From Pigmentiphaga sp. (GTDB taxonomy: Bacteria > Pseudomonadota > Gammaproteobacteria > Burkholderiales > Burkholderiaceae_B): DNA of 64,000 nucleotides. Positions 44,916 through 54,378 of this stretch are shown here, piece by piece (the first letter of the stretch is position 1; each line of letters starts with the position of its first letter). The position numbers and the translations under genes were made by a program. The stretch is taken from the NCBI GenBank assembly GCA_023228945.1, contig JALOAI010000003.1:156191-220190 (forward strand). Reading direction: 5' to 3'. The notes below the pieces were generated by a model. It worked only from the letters and a program-made list of their open reading frames with translations. It ran no database searches and was not told where the DNA came from.

Positions 44916-45188
44916 CGCGATTCCGTAGATCGAAAAGCCGATGGTACGGGCCGCCGGTGGTGATGGGAAGCAACCTTTGATTGCTTGCATAGAAATGTAG
45001 GTTCTAAAAACCATCGCTGATAAGCAAATGCGGAGAATCGAAACCAGTCGCCGCCAGGCCCGCGATATGCCGAAAGGGCATTTGCTTTCTTGGAGCTGGC
45101 CGATTTGCTTTGCAGAAATCGTTGGTTTGCGAACGCGTCGGCCAGCCCTACCATCGCCTCATCATTTTTCGAAACGCAGGAGTCAATG
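44916..45188. promoter_or_regulatory. Divergent control region, cysB-type gene / FAD oxidoreductase
   Basis: 270 bp, partly AT-rich around 44970-45030. It contains a small perfect hairpin ATGCC-GAAAG-GGCAT (45067-45081) and the loose inverted pair GGTT/AACC near 45000-45012. CysB sites are poorly conserved, so I cannot assign one. AGGAG at 45178-45182 serves the downstream gene. Confidence 0.45.
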
Positions 45189-46989
45189 ATGAGCCAGGCA
45201 GGGACTACACGCCCGGATGCCGACCGCGTCCTTCGGGACGAGGCCGGGCAGGGACATGTCATTCCGGAAGCGGGCCGGTGCCGGGATCCCGTCACGCAGA
45301 ACATGGGTGACGTACGGAGCGGCTTGCCGCGGAGCCCGGAAACTGGCCGCCAATGGGGCGAGGCCGTCGCGGCCGCCTCGCGGGGCGTGGCGCGTCGCCA
45401 GCAAGCCGAAGCGCTGGCCGTCATCGCCGACGTGCTCGTGATCGGCGGTGGGCCGGCGGGCGCCTGGGCAGCGATCCATGCTGCCCGCCAAGGCGCCAGC
45501 GTGGTGCTGGTGGACAAAGGCTTCTGCGGAACCTCGGGAGCTACCGCGGCCGCGGGCACCAATGTCTGGCACGTTCCGGCCGAGGCGCGGGAAGCCGCGA
45601 AGAACAGTCGTTTCGCGATGGGCGGTTTCCTGGCCGAGCCCGAGTGGATGGATCGCGTGCTGCAGCAAACCTGGGAGAGCTGCGCGGAACTGGCCGCCTG
45701 GGGCTACCCCTTTCCGGTCGACGACAGCGGACAGATGCATTGCGTGTCACTGCAGGGCGCCGATTACATGCGCTTGATGCGCCGCCAGGCCAAAGAGGCC
45801 GGTGTGCGCATTCTGGACCACAGCCCCGCGCTGTCGCTGTTGCAGGATGCCGCTGGCGCCGTGGCTGGCGCGAGTGGTGTACAGCGCCAGCGCCACCGCG
45901 ACTGGGAGGTGCAAGCCAACGCGGTGGTCATAGCCTCGGGTGGCTGCGCTTTTCTCAGCCGGGCCTTGGGCTGCAACGTGCTCACCGGCGACGGTTATCT
46001 GATGGCGGCCGAGGCCGGCGCGGAGCTGTCGGGCATGGAGCTCTCCAACGCTTATGGTCTGGGGCCCGCCTTTTCGTCGGTGACCAAGTCGCTGTTTTAC
46101 AACTGGGCCACGTTCTATGATGGCCAGGGACGGCAGATCGAGGGCGCCGGATCGTCGCGCGGCCGGGGCATCATCGCCCGTACTCTGCGCACCGAGCCGG
46201 TTTACGCCTGCCTCGATCGCGCCGACGAGCAGGTGCGGGCCTGGATGCGTAAAACGCAGCACAACTTCTTCCTGCCGTTCATTCGCCGGGGATCCTTTTA
46301 CCCAACATTTTCCCGTGACGTTACGCCTGGAAGGCACGGTGCGGGGTACGGGCGGCATCCGCGTGATCAACGGCGATTGCGCCACCTCGGTGCCCGGTTT
46401 GTTCGCCGCGGGTGATGCCGCCACCCGGGAGGAGATCTGCGGGGGCTTTACCGGCGGCGGCAGCCATAACGCGGCCTGGGCCATCGCATCCGGAGCCTGG
46501 GCGGGCGCGGGCGCGGCCAGGCTGGCCAAGGCCGGCGGCCCGCGAGCGCTGCGGAGGGCCAGCGAACTTGTGGCGGCAGCCCAGGTGGGCGAGCACGGCT
46601 TGGCGCAGCCCGCAGACGAATTGGTGGCGGCGGTGCAGGCCGAAGTGTTCCCCACCGAGAACAACTGGATCCGCGAGGCGGGCCGGCTGAACGCATCGCT
46701 GCAGAGCCTCGACCGTGCCTGGCGCGAACTGGCGGGGTCAGCACCGAGCGGAACGCCGGAGGATCCGGGTGCGCGCGTGCGTGCCCGCGAAGCGATGGCC
46801 ATGCTGGCCACCGCCCGCTGGATGTACCGCAGTGCCCTGGCCCGTCCCGAAACGCGAGGCATGGCGCGCCGCGCCGAGCGCGCCATGCCCGACCCGGCAT
46901 TGCGGCATCGCCTGATCGCCCGTGGCCTGGATGAAATCGAGATCCGGCCAGTCGCGGTCTCCCACGATCACGGCGCGCTCGCGGCCTGA
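45189..46989 (+). pseudogene. FAD-dependent oxidoreductase (AprA/fumarate reductase-like), frameshifted
   Basis: Two overlapping frames together encode a full flavoprotein. The first (45189 to about 46290) has VLVIGGGPAGAWAAIHAARQ (FAD-binding GxGxxG), SGATAAAGTNVW and NAVVIASGGCAFL. At HNFFLPFIRRG it shifts, and the second frame continues DPFTQHFPVTLRLEGTVRG and GIRVINGDCATSVPGLFAAGDA to a normal C-terminus at 46989. The shift lies around 46283-46297, near runs of G and T, and equals one extra or two missing bases. Both halves are well conserved, so it is either a recent inactivation or a sequence error. It heads an operon with a ferredoxin and a sulfonate-type importer; the reaction is unknown. 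The first 75 residues are an atypical extension. Confidence 0.85.
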
Positions 46990-47048
46990 GCCAACGCCGC
47001 AAGAATCCCGACACGGTCCGGGAAAAGGCCGTTTTCTGGAGTGAAACC

Positions 47049-47378
47049 ATGATCGAAGTGATCGACGCGGAGCGGTGCACCGCCTGCAATATTTGTGTGT
47101 CGGCCTGCCCGACCAATGTCTTCGAACTGGTGGCGGGGGCACCGCCGGTGATAGCGCGGCAGGCGGATTGCCAGACTTGCTTCATGTGCGAGGTGTACTG
47201 CCCCGAGGACGCGCTGTACGTATCGCCCGAGGCTGAAGGCGCTGCGTCCGGGGAGCGGGACGCGAAGGACGTTCGCCAATGGATGGGTGGATACCGCGAG
47301 GCGCTGGGCTGGCGGCGTGGCGCGACCAGCGCCGCCGGTGCGGATATGAGCCATCTTTTGCTGAAACTTGCGCATTGA
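47049..47378 (+). CDS. 2[4Fe-4S] ferredoxin-type subunit
   Basis: 109 residues. Two cluster motifs are visible: CTACNICVSACPTNVF and CQTCFMCEVYCPEDALYV. It resembles the AprB-like small iron-sulfur partner of AprA-type flavoproteins and presumably passes electrons to or from the FAD protein encoded just upstream. GGAG 7 nt before ATG 47049 supports the start. The C-terminal 45 residues are variable. Confidence 0.92.
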   Translation: MIEVIDAERCTACNICVSACPTNVFELVAGAPPVIARQADCQTCFMCEVYCPEDALYVSPEAEGAASGERDAKDVRQWMGGYREALGWRRGATSAAGADMSHLLLKLAH

Positions 47379-47380
47379 AC

Positions 47381-47410
47381 GCTCCGACTCCGGAGCCATG
47401 ATCTTTTTTT
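47381..47410 (+). terminator. Weak terminator or attenuator
   Basis: A 6-bp stem GCTCCG-ACTC-CGGAGC (47381-47396) is followed, after a 7-nt gap, by seven T (47404-47410). The stem is short and the T-run displaced, so partial termination between the ferredoxin and binding-protein genes is likelier than a full stop. Confidence 0.45.
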
Positions 47411-47419
47411 GGATGCAAC

Positions 47420-48487
47420 ATGAAAAAATCGATGAAGTTGATATTGGCGCTGGTGCTGGCATTGCCGCAGGCGCTCATGGGGTCCGGCACGGCGCTGGCG
47501 GCGGAGCCCGTGCCCAAGGTGATCCGCTTCGGCGGCTTCGGCCAAGGTTTCGGCAAGCCCTCCGGCCTGGCCTTGCTGGCGATCGCCCAGAACAAGAATT
47601 TCATTGCCGAAGAGTTTCGGGGTGAACCAGTGGAATTCACGTTCGAATACTTTATCGGGGTGGGGCCGGCGATCAATGAGGCGCTCGCCAATAATCGCCT
47701 GGACTTCGCGCAGTATGGCGCCCTGCCCAACATCATTGGCCGTGCGGGCGGGTTACCCACGCGCCTGCTGTCCTCCTACGGCGCCACCACTATCTTCGGT
47801 GTTGCCGCCAAGGGCAGCGAGATCCGGAATTTCTCCGATCTGCGAGGCAAGCGCGTGGCGGTGAACAAGGGCACGATCCTGCATTGGGCGTTGTTGTCGG
47901 CGTTGCGCGAGAATGGCCTGACGCTCGGTGACGTTCACCTGATCGACCTGAAAGCCGCCGATCAGTTGGCCGCGCTGACGGCGGGCAGTGTGGACGCCGC
48001 CATTGGCTCCAGCTCGCTGCTGACCCTGCGCGATCAGGGGACCGCCGAGATCTTCTACCGTTCCGACTCGATCGGCCCGCAGGCCAATGGCTTTGGCGCC
48101 ATCGTGGTCAGCGAACGCTTCTGGCGTGAGTATCCCGAGGCTACCCGTAAAGTGGCCAAGGGCCTGGTCAAGGCTGCCCACTGGCTGGGCGACGAGGCCA
48201 ACAAAGAAGAGGCCATCCGCATCTGGGCGCAGTCGGGGGTGTCGGAAGCGCATCTGCGTGAGGAGTTCGAGGGCGTCCCCTTGCGTTCACTGTTCAACCC
48301 CCGTTTCGATCCCTTTCTGATCGGCCAGTACGAGGACGCCGTTGCCTTCAGTCGTGAGGAGCGTCTGATCCGCAACGATGTCGATGTGGAAAACTGGGTG
48401 CTGGCTGAACCGGTCGAGAGGGCGGTGGCGGAGTTGGCATTGACTGAGTTCTGGCCCTCGCGGCCGGCACGGGCCAATACCCGGTGA
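47420..48487 (+). CDS. ssuA: Sulfonate-type ABC transporter substrate-binding protein
   Basis: 355 residues. The signal peptide (MKLILALVLALPQALMGSGTALA) precedes an SsuA/TauA-like fold: FGGFGQGFGKPSGLALLAIAQNKNF, GPAINEALANNRLDFAQYGALPNIIG and GKRVAVNKGTILHWALLSALRENG. Members bind aliphatic sulfonates, taurine or related compounds. Sulfur use is inferred from the family and the CysB-type regulator; nitrate- or riboflavin-type ligands occur in distant relatives. Confidence 0.88.
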   Translation: MKKSMKLILALVLALPQALMGSGTALAAEPVPKVIRFGGFGQGFGKPSGLALLAIAQNKNFIAEEFRGEPVEFTFEYFIGVGPAINEALANNRLDFAQYGALPNIIGRAGGLPTRLLSSYGATTIFGVAAKGSEIRNFSDLRGKRVAVNKGTILHWALLSALRENGLTLGDVHLIDLKAADQLAALTAGSVDAAIGSSSLLTLRDQGTAEIFYRSDSIGPQANGFGAIVVSERFWREYPEATRKVAKGLVKAAHWLGDEANKEEAIRIWAQSGVSEAHLREEFEGVPLRSLFNPRFDPFLIGQYEDAVAFSREERLIRNDVDVENWVLAEPVERAVAELALTEFWPSRPARANTR

Positions 48488-48490
48488 TCC

Positions 48491-49351
48491 ATGTCAAGAG
48501 TGCATGATATGAGACTATCAAAGCGTTCCGCCGCCGGCGTGCTATCGGCGCCCTGGTGGCCCGGCATCGCCGTGCGCGGCCTGACGGTGTCGCCGGTGTG
48601 GCGTCGCCGCATCCTGGCGATTCTTTTGCCCGCGTTCATATTGCTAGCCTGGGCCATGGCGGCCCGTCTGGCCTGGGTTTCGCCGCAAGTGCTGCCGGCG
48701 CCCGGGGCGGTGCTGGCGACGCTGGCGGAGTTGTTCGCCAGCGGCGAGCTGGCCGATAACATCCGGGTCAGCCTGTTTCGCATCGGTGTCGGCTTCGCGG
48801 GAGGGGCCGCGCTGGGCCTGGCCCTGGGAGCCTGCCTGGCGTTCTCGGCCACGGTGCGAGCCTATCTGGAACCGACGCTGCGCAGCCTGTTCGCGGTGCC
48901 CACGATCGGTTGGATTCCCATCCTGATTCTGATTTTCGGCATCGAAGAGACGCTCAAGCTCCTCATCATCGCCAAGGCGGTCACCGTGCCGGTGACCCTG
49001 CACACCGCGGACGCCATCGGCCGGACTCCGCCACGCTTCCTGGAACTGGCGGATGTGTTGGGCCTGCGCGGCTGGGCTCGCCTGCGTTACGTCACCGGTC
49101 CGCCGGCCCTGCCCGTGATCTGCAACGGATTGCGGCTGGGGCTGAGTAGCGCCTTCATTGCGCTGGTGGTGGTGGAGATGTTGGCGGCTACCGAAGGCCT
49201 TGGCTACATGATGGTCTGGGGGCGCACGCTGTTCCAGCTCGATGTCGTTATCGCCGGCATCATCCTGGTCGGTGTGGTTGGCTTTGTGCTGGATCGCGTG
49301 TTGTCGCATGGCATGTCGCGGTTGCGGAGGGGTGGCTATGGCGTGGGCTGA
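48491..49351 (+). CDS. ssuC: Sulfonate-type ABC permease 1
   Basis: 286 residues. It has the SsuC/TauC pattern, with helices around LPAFILLAWAMAARLAW, then LPAPGAVLATLAEL, a VPTIGWIPILILIFGI segment and the EAA-type loop LELADVLGLRGWARL. It overlaps the next permease gene by 14 bp, so both are expressed as a heterodimer. Starts 3 bp after the binding-protein stop. Confidence 0.9.
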   Translation: MSRVHDMRLSKRSAAGVLSAPWWPGIAVRGLTVSPVWRRRILAILLPAFILLAWAMAARLAWVSPQVLPAPGAVLATLAELFASGELADNIRVSLFRIGVGFAGGAALGLALGACLAFSATVRAYLEPTLRSLFAVPTIGWIPILILIFGIEETLKLLIIAKAVTVPVTLHTADAIGRTPPRFLELADVLGLRGWARLRYVTGPPALPVICNGLRLGLSSAFIALVVVEMLAATEGLGYMMVWGRTLFQLDVVIAGIILVGVVGFVLDRVLSHGMSRLRRGGYGVG

Positions 49352-50210
49352 ACCGGGTGCCGGCGAGGATCGGCAAGTTCCGGCACGAGTTCAAAACGAA
49401 TCCGAAGGCCGGCGCCGCAACGCCGGAAACGTCCGCGCGGCCCGGCGCCGCGTGCTGCCCTGGCGCGGCGCCGTGGTGCCGGGCGTGATCCTGCTGTTGT
49501 GGTTCTGGGCCGTGGACGGTGGTCGAGTCTCGCACGCGCTGCTGGTGCCGTTGACGCAGACGCTTGCCGCCCCCTGGCACGACCCGGCGGGCCAGCAGAT
49601 CTGGGCCGCCGCTGGAATCAGTCTGCTCCGGATGCTGGCCGGCCTATCGATCGGTGCTCTCCTGGGCGTGGTCGCCGGCGTCGCGCTCGGGCTCTCGGCC
49701 ACCGCCCGAACGGTGGGATCGCCCACCTTGCACGCCTTGCGCCAAGTGGCGTTGTTCGCCTGGATTCCGCTGCTGACGGCCTGGCTGGGGAACGGGGAAG
49801 CGGCCAAGATCACCTTCATCGCGCTCGGCGCTTTCTTTCCGGTATTCCTGAACACCGAGCAAGGCGTGCGCGACCGGGCGGTCGTCTACCAGGAGTTGTC
49901 CGCTGCGCTGCTGCTGCCGTGGCGGGTTCGACTCCGGCAAGTGGTACTGCCCGGCGCCCTGCCGGCCATTCTGGTGGGTCTGGAAATGGCGCTATTGATC
50001 GCCTGGATCGGCACCGTGGGGGCTGAATACGCCATCGGCACGGGACGGGGCATCGGCGCCTTCCTCGCGACATCGCGAGACCAGTTCCGGATGGATCTCA
50101 TCCTGCTCGGCGTGCTGGTGCTCGCCCTGGTGGGCGGGGCCGGTTTCGCCGCGCTGCGCGGCGTGGCGCGAAGCGCCGTACCCTGGTTGAAACAAGAGGA
50201 AGCAAAATGA
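49338..50210 (+). CDS. Sulfonate-type ABC permease 2
   Basis: 290 residues. A second, divergent permease with VLPWRGAVVPGVILLLWFWAVD, VALFAWIPLLTAWLGNGE and an EAA-type loop around AVVYQELSAALLLPW. Two different permease subunits are unusual for Ssu systems, which normally use a homodimer, and suggest a specialised substrate. GGAGGGG 6 nt before ATG 49338 fixes the start. The first 35 residues are a basic, Arg-rich extension. Confidence 0.9.
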   Translation: MAWAEPGAGEDRQVPARVQNESEGRRRNAGNVRAARRRVLPWRGAVVPGVILLLWFWAVDGGRVSHALLVPLTQTLAAPWHDPAGQQIWAAAGISLLRMLAGLSIGALLGVVAGVALGLSATARTVGSPTLHALRQVALFAWIPLLTAWLGNGEAAKITFIALGAFFPVFLNTEQGVRDRAVVYQELSAALLLPWRVRLRQVVLPGALPAILVGLEMALLIAWIGTVGAEYAIGTGRGIGAFLATSRDQFRMDLILLGVLVLALVGGAGFAALRGVARSAVPWLKQEEAK

Positions 50211-50998
50211 GGGAAGTTTTGGAAACCGTGCGGTCGGTGGCATCCGCGCCCGTATCGGCCAGGCTGGCGTTGCACGGTGTGAGCAAGTGCTATGAGGTGG
50301 ATGGCCGGTTGCTACCGGTGCTCGAGCAGATCTCGCTTGACGTGGCCGACGGCGAATTCGTCGCTGTGGTGGGCGCCTCGGGCTGCGGCAAATCGACACT
50401 TCTGCGGTTGATCGCCGGACTGGATGCCGACTTCGAGGGCAAGCTGTCGCTCGACGACAAGCCGGTGCGCGGCCCAGGGCTGGAGCGCGGCATCGTGTTC
50501 CAGGATCATCGCCTGCTGCCCTGGCTGACGGTGGAAGCCAACGTCGGCCTGGCTCTCACCGCCTATGCCCTGCCCGCCGCCGAGCGTGCCAGGCGTGTGA
50601 CCGAAGTCCTGGAACTGGTCGGGCTCGATCATTTCGCGGGCGCCTATCCCCATCAGCTCTCGGGCGGCATGGCGCAACGCGCCGCGATTGCGCGCGGACT
50701 GGTGTCGCAGCCATCGCTGTTGTTGATGGACGAGCCGTTCGGCGCCCTGGATTCGCTCACCCGGGTTTACCTCCAGGAAGAACTGCTACGGATCTGGGAA
50801 CGCCGCCGCGTTACCGTCGTCGTGGTGACCCACGATGTGGAGGAAGCCGTGTTCCTGGCGGATACCGTCGTCGTACTGGAACCCGATCCCGGGCGCATCG
50901 CGGCCCGTTTGTCGATTCAGATGGAGCGCCCCCGCGACCGGACGGATCCCCGCTTCGTTGCGTACAAGGCGGATATCCTCCGCCGCCTGCGCCGCTGA
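50207..50998 (+). CDS. ssuB: Sulfonate-type ABC ATPase
   Basis: 263 residues. It has Walker A GASGCGKS, the Q-loop VFQDHRLLPWLTVEANVGLAL typical of SsuB/TauB, signature LSGGMAQR, Walker B LLLMDEPFGALD and VVVTHDVEEAVFLAD. It powers the two-permease channel. ATGA overlap with the preceding permease; GAGGA upstream. Last gene of the operon. Confidence 0.94.
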   Translation: MREVLETVRSVASAPVSARLALHGVSKCYEVDGRLLPVLEQISLDVADGEFVAVVGASGCGKSTLLRLIAGLDADFEGKLSLDDKPVRGPGLERGIVFQDHRLLPWLTVEANVGLALTAYALPAAERARRVTEVLELVGLDHFAGAYPHQLSGGMAQRAAIARGLVSQPSLLLMDEPFGALDSLTRVYLQEELLRIWERRRVTVVVVTHDVEEAVFLADTVVVLEPDPGRIAARLSIQMERPRDRTDPRFVAYKADILRRLRR

Positions 50999-51101
50999 GC
51001 GGGGCCGAGGGACAATCGGGTCACCTCCCATTCTCCTGGGTTCTGTCCGGAGCGGCGGGCGGTGATGTTTCCGGGGCGCGCTCCCCGGGGCGGCGGGCCG
51101 A

Positions 51102-52307
51102 TCAGACAGGGGTGGCCCGCCGTACCGAAATGCCGGTGAACAGCAGCAGGGCGGTCACGCAGGCGATATAGGTGTTGAGCCCGACCATGGAGCCGCTGTG
51201 GTCGATGAGCACACCGATCAACAGCGGTGTCAGGCTGACCGAGTAGCCCGCGGTATAGAACCAGGACACCAGGCGCGCCCGGTGGTGGGGCGGCGCGATG
51301 TGGTTGAGGAGCCCCGCCGCGGCGCCAAAGGCCGCACCGTTGCCGATGCCCGTCGTCAGCATCGCCAGTGCCGCCAGCCACAGCAGTTGCCAGTGGGCGG
51401 CCAGCGCCAGGAGCAGCAGGCTGGCGGCGGCAATGAAGCAGCCCCGCGCGAAGGTCGGCCGCTGGGGCAGCTGACGATGCAGCCATTGGCTCAGGGTGGT
51501 CGTTGCCAGGTAACCCGACACCACGAGGCCGCTGAGGGCATAGTTGCCGAAGCCGAAAATCGTATCGCCGAAGAAGGCCGCCAGGGCCATCATCATGGAG
51601 CCCATGCTCCAGGCGCTCACGATCCCCGCCGCGCAGAGCAGAAAGTCTTTCCAGGGAATCGGCGGACGTTCGGCGCCGTCCGCGGTGCCGGCCGCCGCCG
51701 AGCGCGGGACGGCGCCATCCCGGCTGTTCCAGCGCAGTGCCGCGCTGTACAGCGAGACCAGCGCGCTGGCGGCGATGACGACGAAAGGCAGGATGGTGGG
51801 CCACCAGTCCAGTTCCAGGGCCGCGCCGGTGAGAACGGGGCCCAGGCCCGAGCCGACGCCGAATGACAGGCTTGCCAGCAGGGCGGCATGCCGTGGGCTG
51901 CGTTGCGGGCTGAGCTCGATGAGTACGACGTTCGCCGCCACCGTCACGCCGCCGGTGCCCAGACCGGCCAGCAGGCGGCCGAGCAGCAGGGTGCCCAGGC
52001 CATTGGCCATGGCCATGAACGTGGCGCCCAGCGCCACCACCAGCAGCGAGGGCACCAACAGGCGATAGGGATTGGCGAGCCGCGACAGTAACTGCCCCAT
52101 GGTCAGCAGGGCGATCAGCGCTCCTCCCACGTAGGCCACGAAGATCAGCGTCATGGTCGAGGCGTCGAGCTGCAGGGCCTGCCGGAAAATCGGATACAGC
52201 GGGATGGGTGCGCTGCTGCCGACGATGGCGGTGATCAAGCCCAGTGTGACGAGGCGGCGGGGCCCGGCGTTGGGGTCGGAGGCGCGGGAGCGGAGAGGGG
52301 CGGGCAT
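51102..52307 (-). CDS. Major facilitator superfamily transporter
   Basis: 401 residues with 12 predicted helices. It shows the MFS arrangement: FVAYVGGALIALLTMGQL and LANPYRLLVPSL near the helix 2-3 loop, and LLLGRLLAGLGTGGVTVAAN in helices 4-5. No substrate can be assigned. It is convergent with the sulfonate importer. The start at 52307 (MPAPLRSRAS) precedes the first helix; a longer frame upstream is Arg-rich non-coding sequence. Confidence 0.88.
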   Translation of the reverse strand: MPAPLRSRASDPNAGPRRLVTLGLITAIVGSSAPIPLYPIFRQALQLDASTMTLIFVAYVGGALIALLTMGQLLSRLANPYRLLVPSLLVVALGATFMAMANGLGTLLLGRLLAGLGTGGVTVAANVVLIELSPQRSPRHAALLASLSFGVGSGLGPVLTGAALELDWWPTILPFVVIAASALVSLYSAALRWNSRDGAVPRSAAAGTADGAERPPIPWKDFLLCAAGIVSAWSMGSMMMALAAFFGDTIFGFGNYALSGLVVSGYLATTTLSQWLHRQLPQRPTFARGCFIAAASLLLLALAAHWQLLWLAALAMLTTGIGNGAAFGAAAGLLNHIAPPHHRARLVSWFYTAGYSVSLTPLLIGVLIDHSGSMVGLNTYIACVTALLLFTGISVRRATPV

Positions 52308-52414
52308 GGCGCCGCTATTGTAGTGGCAAGCGTCGGCTTGGCCGGCGGAGCGGGGGGCGGTACAGACCGCGACACGGCCCCTGGCCATCCGGCTGCGGCG
52401 GGCCGGCCCGCGAT

Positions 52415-54373
52415 TCAGGGATGCGCCACCCGGCCTAGGCAAGGCGGCGCATGACTACCCAGAGTGGTCAGCGGCAGCAGCGCCAGCGCTGGCGACGCGA
52501 TGGCCAGGGTGGCCGCGATGCCGGCGCGCAGCAGCAGCGGGCCTTTTTCCACCGTCACCTTGGGGCGAAGGAAGCTGCCGGTGATCCGGATCGGGCTGCG
52601 CAGCGAGAACAGGCGGGGCGCCAAGGTGTGAGGGTGCAGGGTGAGATCGAGGCTTTCGCGGCCGAGATTCACATTGCCGGTCACTTCGAGATAGGCCACC
52701 GATGTTTGCAGTTGCACGTGTGTGGCCCGGGCCACGCCGGCGCCGACGTCGAAATCCGCATCGGCACAGGTGATGGGCAGGGTCGAGTCTTTGAAGGCGC
52801 GGGTGAAGGCGGCATCGAGTAGGTCGAGCGAGACGAGTTCGAGCAGGTAACGGCTGATGTGGCCATCGTCCAGCGAGAGTCGCAAAGTGCCGTTGCCGCT
52901 GGCCAGCAGGGCGGCCAGGGAATCGCCGTGGCCCGTGAGATGCAGCTGGCCGGCCACGATGCCGGAAACCGCGGCCGACTCGCCGGCCGTGCGCAGCACT
53001 TCGGCCAGGGAAATCCTGACGACCTGGACATGGGCTTCGCCGGCCACCGGATCGCGGTGGCCATCGAGCGCAAACCGGGCTTCCACGCGACCGCCGCCCA
53101 GGTCGAACGCCAGCGGATCGATCCGCAATTGCTGGTTCTGCAAGGTAGTGGTGGTGGCGACATTGCGCGTGAGCAGACGCGGGCCGTGGCGGAGCTGGTC
53201 TGCCTGGTAATCGAGGTCGACGTCCATGAACTGCCAGCGATCCGCCAGGAACGGAACGTCGGGCAGCACCCGTTCCGCGCCTCCCGGGCGCGGGCGTCGC
53301 GGCGGACGCTCTTCGGCGCTGGTATCCAGGCCGATCAACGGACCGACGTCGACCAATTGCAACTGCTTCGATCGCACCTTGGCCGTGAGCAGGGGACGCG
53401 GATGGCGCGATTGATAGCTCAGACTGCCGGCGATGTCGCTCTCGCCCATCCGGCCGGTGAAGTCCTGGTAGTGCCAGGCGGCTTGCCGAAGGCCCAGGGT
53501 GCCTTGCAGGTTTCCGGTGGTCTGGAAGGGCGCGGTGCGTGGCAGCACCAGGCCGGTGAGCGGGTAGAGATCGGCCATGCTGGGGCCGCTGACCGCTACG
53601 CGGAGGGCGACCGTGGGATCGTCGCGCAAATTGCCGATGTGGCCGTCGGCCGACAAACGGACGTCGCCGGCCTGCAGCGATAAGCGCAGTGGATAACGCA
53701 CGGCGGGGTCGGCCAGTGCCAATAAAGAGCCGGCGCTGCCGTCGCCCCGCAGCGTGGCCTGCTGATAGCGGCCGCCGACGGTAAAGGCGGTGGCGTCATC
53801 GCGCGCATCGGCGCTGGCCCGCGTCAGCTTGGCCTCCAGGTCGAGAGCCAGGTTGCGATCGGTGTAGCGCAGGACGGTGGGGCCGAGCCGCAGGGCCTCC
53901 AGGGTGACGGTCCAGCCGCCGGGCGTATCGTCGTCGCCGCCAAGCTGCCAGTTGTTGCGGTCGGGCCCGTCGCGCTCCAGTTGCAGGCGGGCATCCTGGA
54001 GCTCGATGAGCTCGAATACCAATTGCCGCGTCAGCAAGGGCAGCAGGGCCACGCCGACCCGCAGCCTGCCGGCGCTGGCGAAGTCGGGATGGCTGGCCCA
54101 TTCCGGGTTGGCCACGGTAACGTCGGCGGCGTCGAATCGCGGCGCGGGTAACCAGCGGCCCTCGGTTTGCGAGCGTTGCCATTGCAGGGAGAGATCACCG
54201 CCGATCCGCACGGTCCGGTCGAGGGCGGCGCCGAGCCGGCGCTCGATCCAGGACTTGCCGGCGGCCGAACCCACCCAGGCTTGCAGCGCCGGCGGGGCCA
54301 GTGCGGCCAGCGCGGCCAGAACCACCAGCAACGCCGCGAGCAGAATCAGGGCGCGACGCGCGAAGCGCCTCAT
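52415..54373 (-). CDS. AsmA family protein
   Basis: 652 residues. An N-terminal anchor (ALILLAALLVVLAALAALAPPAL) precedes the AsmA N-terminal domain (KSWIERRLGAALDRTVRIGGDLSL, FDAADVTVANPEWASHPDFASAG) and the conserved C-terminal region GQLHLTGHGDSLAALLASGNGT. AsmA-like proteins are bridge-like periplasmic lipid-transfer proteins that affect outer-membrane homeostasis. It follows the APC transporter by 5 bp and is probably co-transcribed with it. Confidence 0.9.
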   Translation of the reverse strand: MRRFARRALILLAALLVVLAALAALAPPALQAWVGSAAGKSWIERRLGAALDRTVRIGGDLSLQWQRSQTEGRWLPAPRFDAADVTVANPEWASHPDFASAGRLRVGVALLPLLTRQLVFELIELQDARLQLERDGPDRNNWQLGGDDDTPGGWTVTLEALRLGPTVLRYTDRNLALDLEAKLTRASADARDDATAFTVGGRYQQATLRGDGSAGSLLALADPAVRYPLRLSLQAGDVRLSADGHIGNLRDDPTVALRVAVSGPSMADLYPLTGLVLPRTAPFQTTGNLQGTLGLRQAAWHYQDFTGRMGESDIAGSLSYQSRHPRPLLTAKVRSKQLQLVDVGPLIGLDTSAEERPPRRPRPGGAERVLPDVPFLADRWQFMDVDLDYQADQLRHGPRLLTRNVATTTTLQNQQLRIDPLAFDLGGGRVEARFALDGHRDPVAGEAHVQVVRISLAEVLRTAGESAAVSGIVAGQLHLTGHGDSLAALLASGNGTLRLSLDDGHISRYLLELVSLDLLDAAFTRAFKDSTLPITCADADFDVGAGVARATHVQLQTSVAYLEVTGNVNLGRESLDLTLHPHTLAPRLFSLRSPIRITGSFLRPKVTVEKGPLLLRAGIAATLAIASPALALLPLTTLGSHAPPCLGRVAHP

Positions 54374-54378
54374 GGATA

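Noticed and set aside
44943..45188. A longer CysB-type protein and a longer FAD protein through the shared intergenic region
   Set aside because: The in-frame extensions are AT-rich promoter sequence without family similarity.
51071..51088. CCGGGG/CCCCGG hairpin as a terminator between ssuB and the MFS gene
   Set aside because: The stem is short and no T-run follows on either strand; convergent genes need a terminator, but this one is not convincing.
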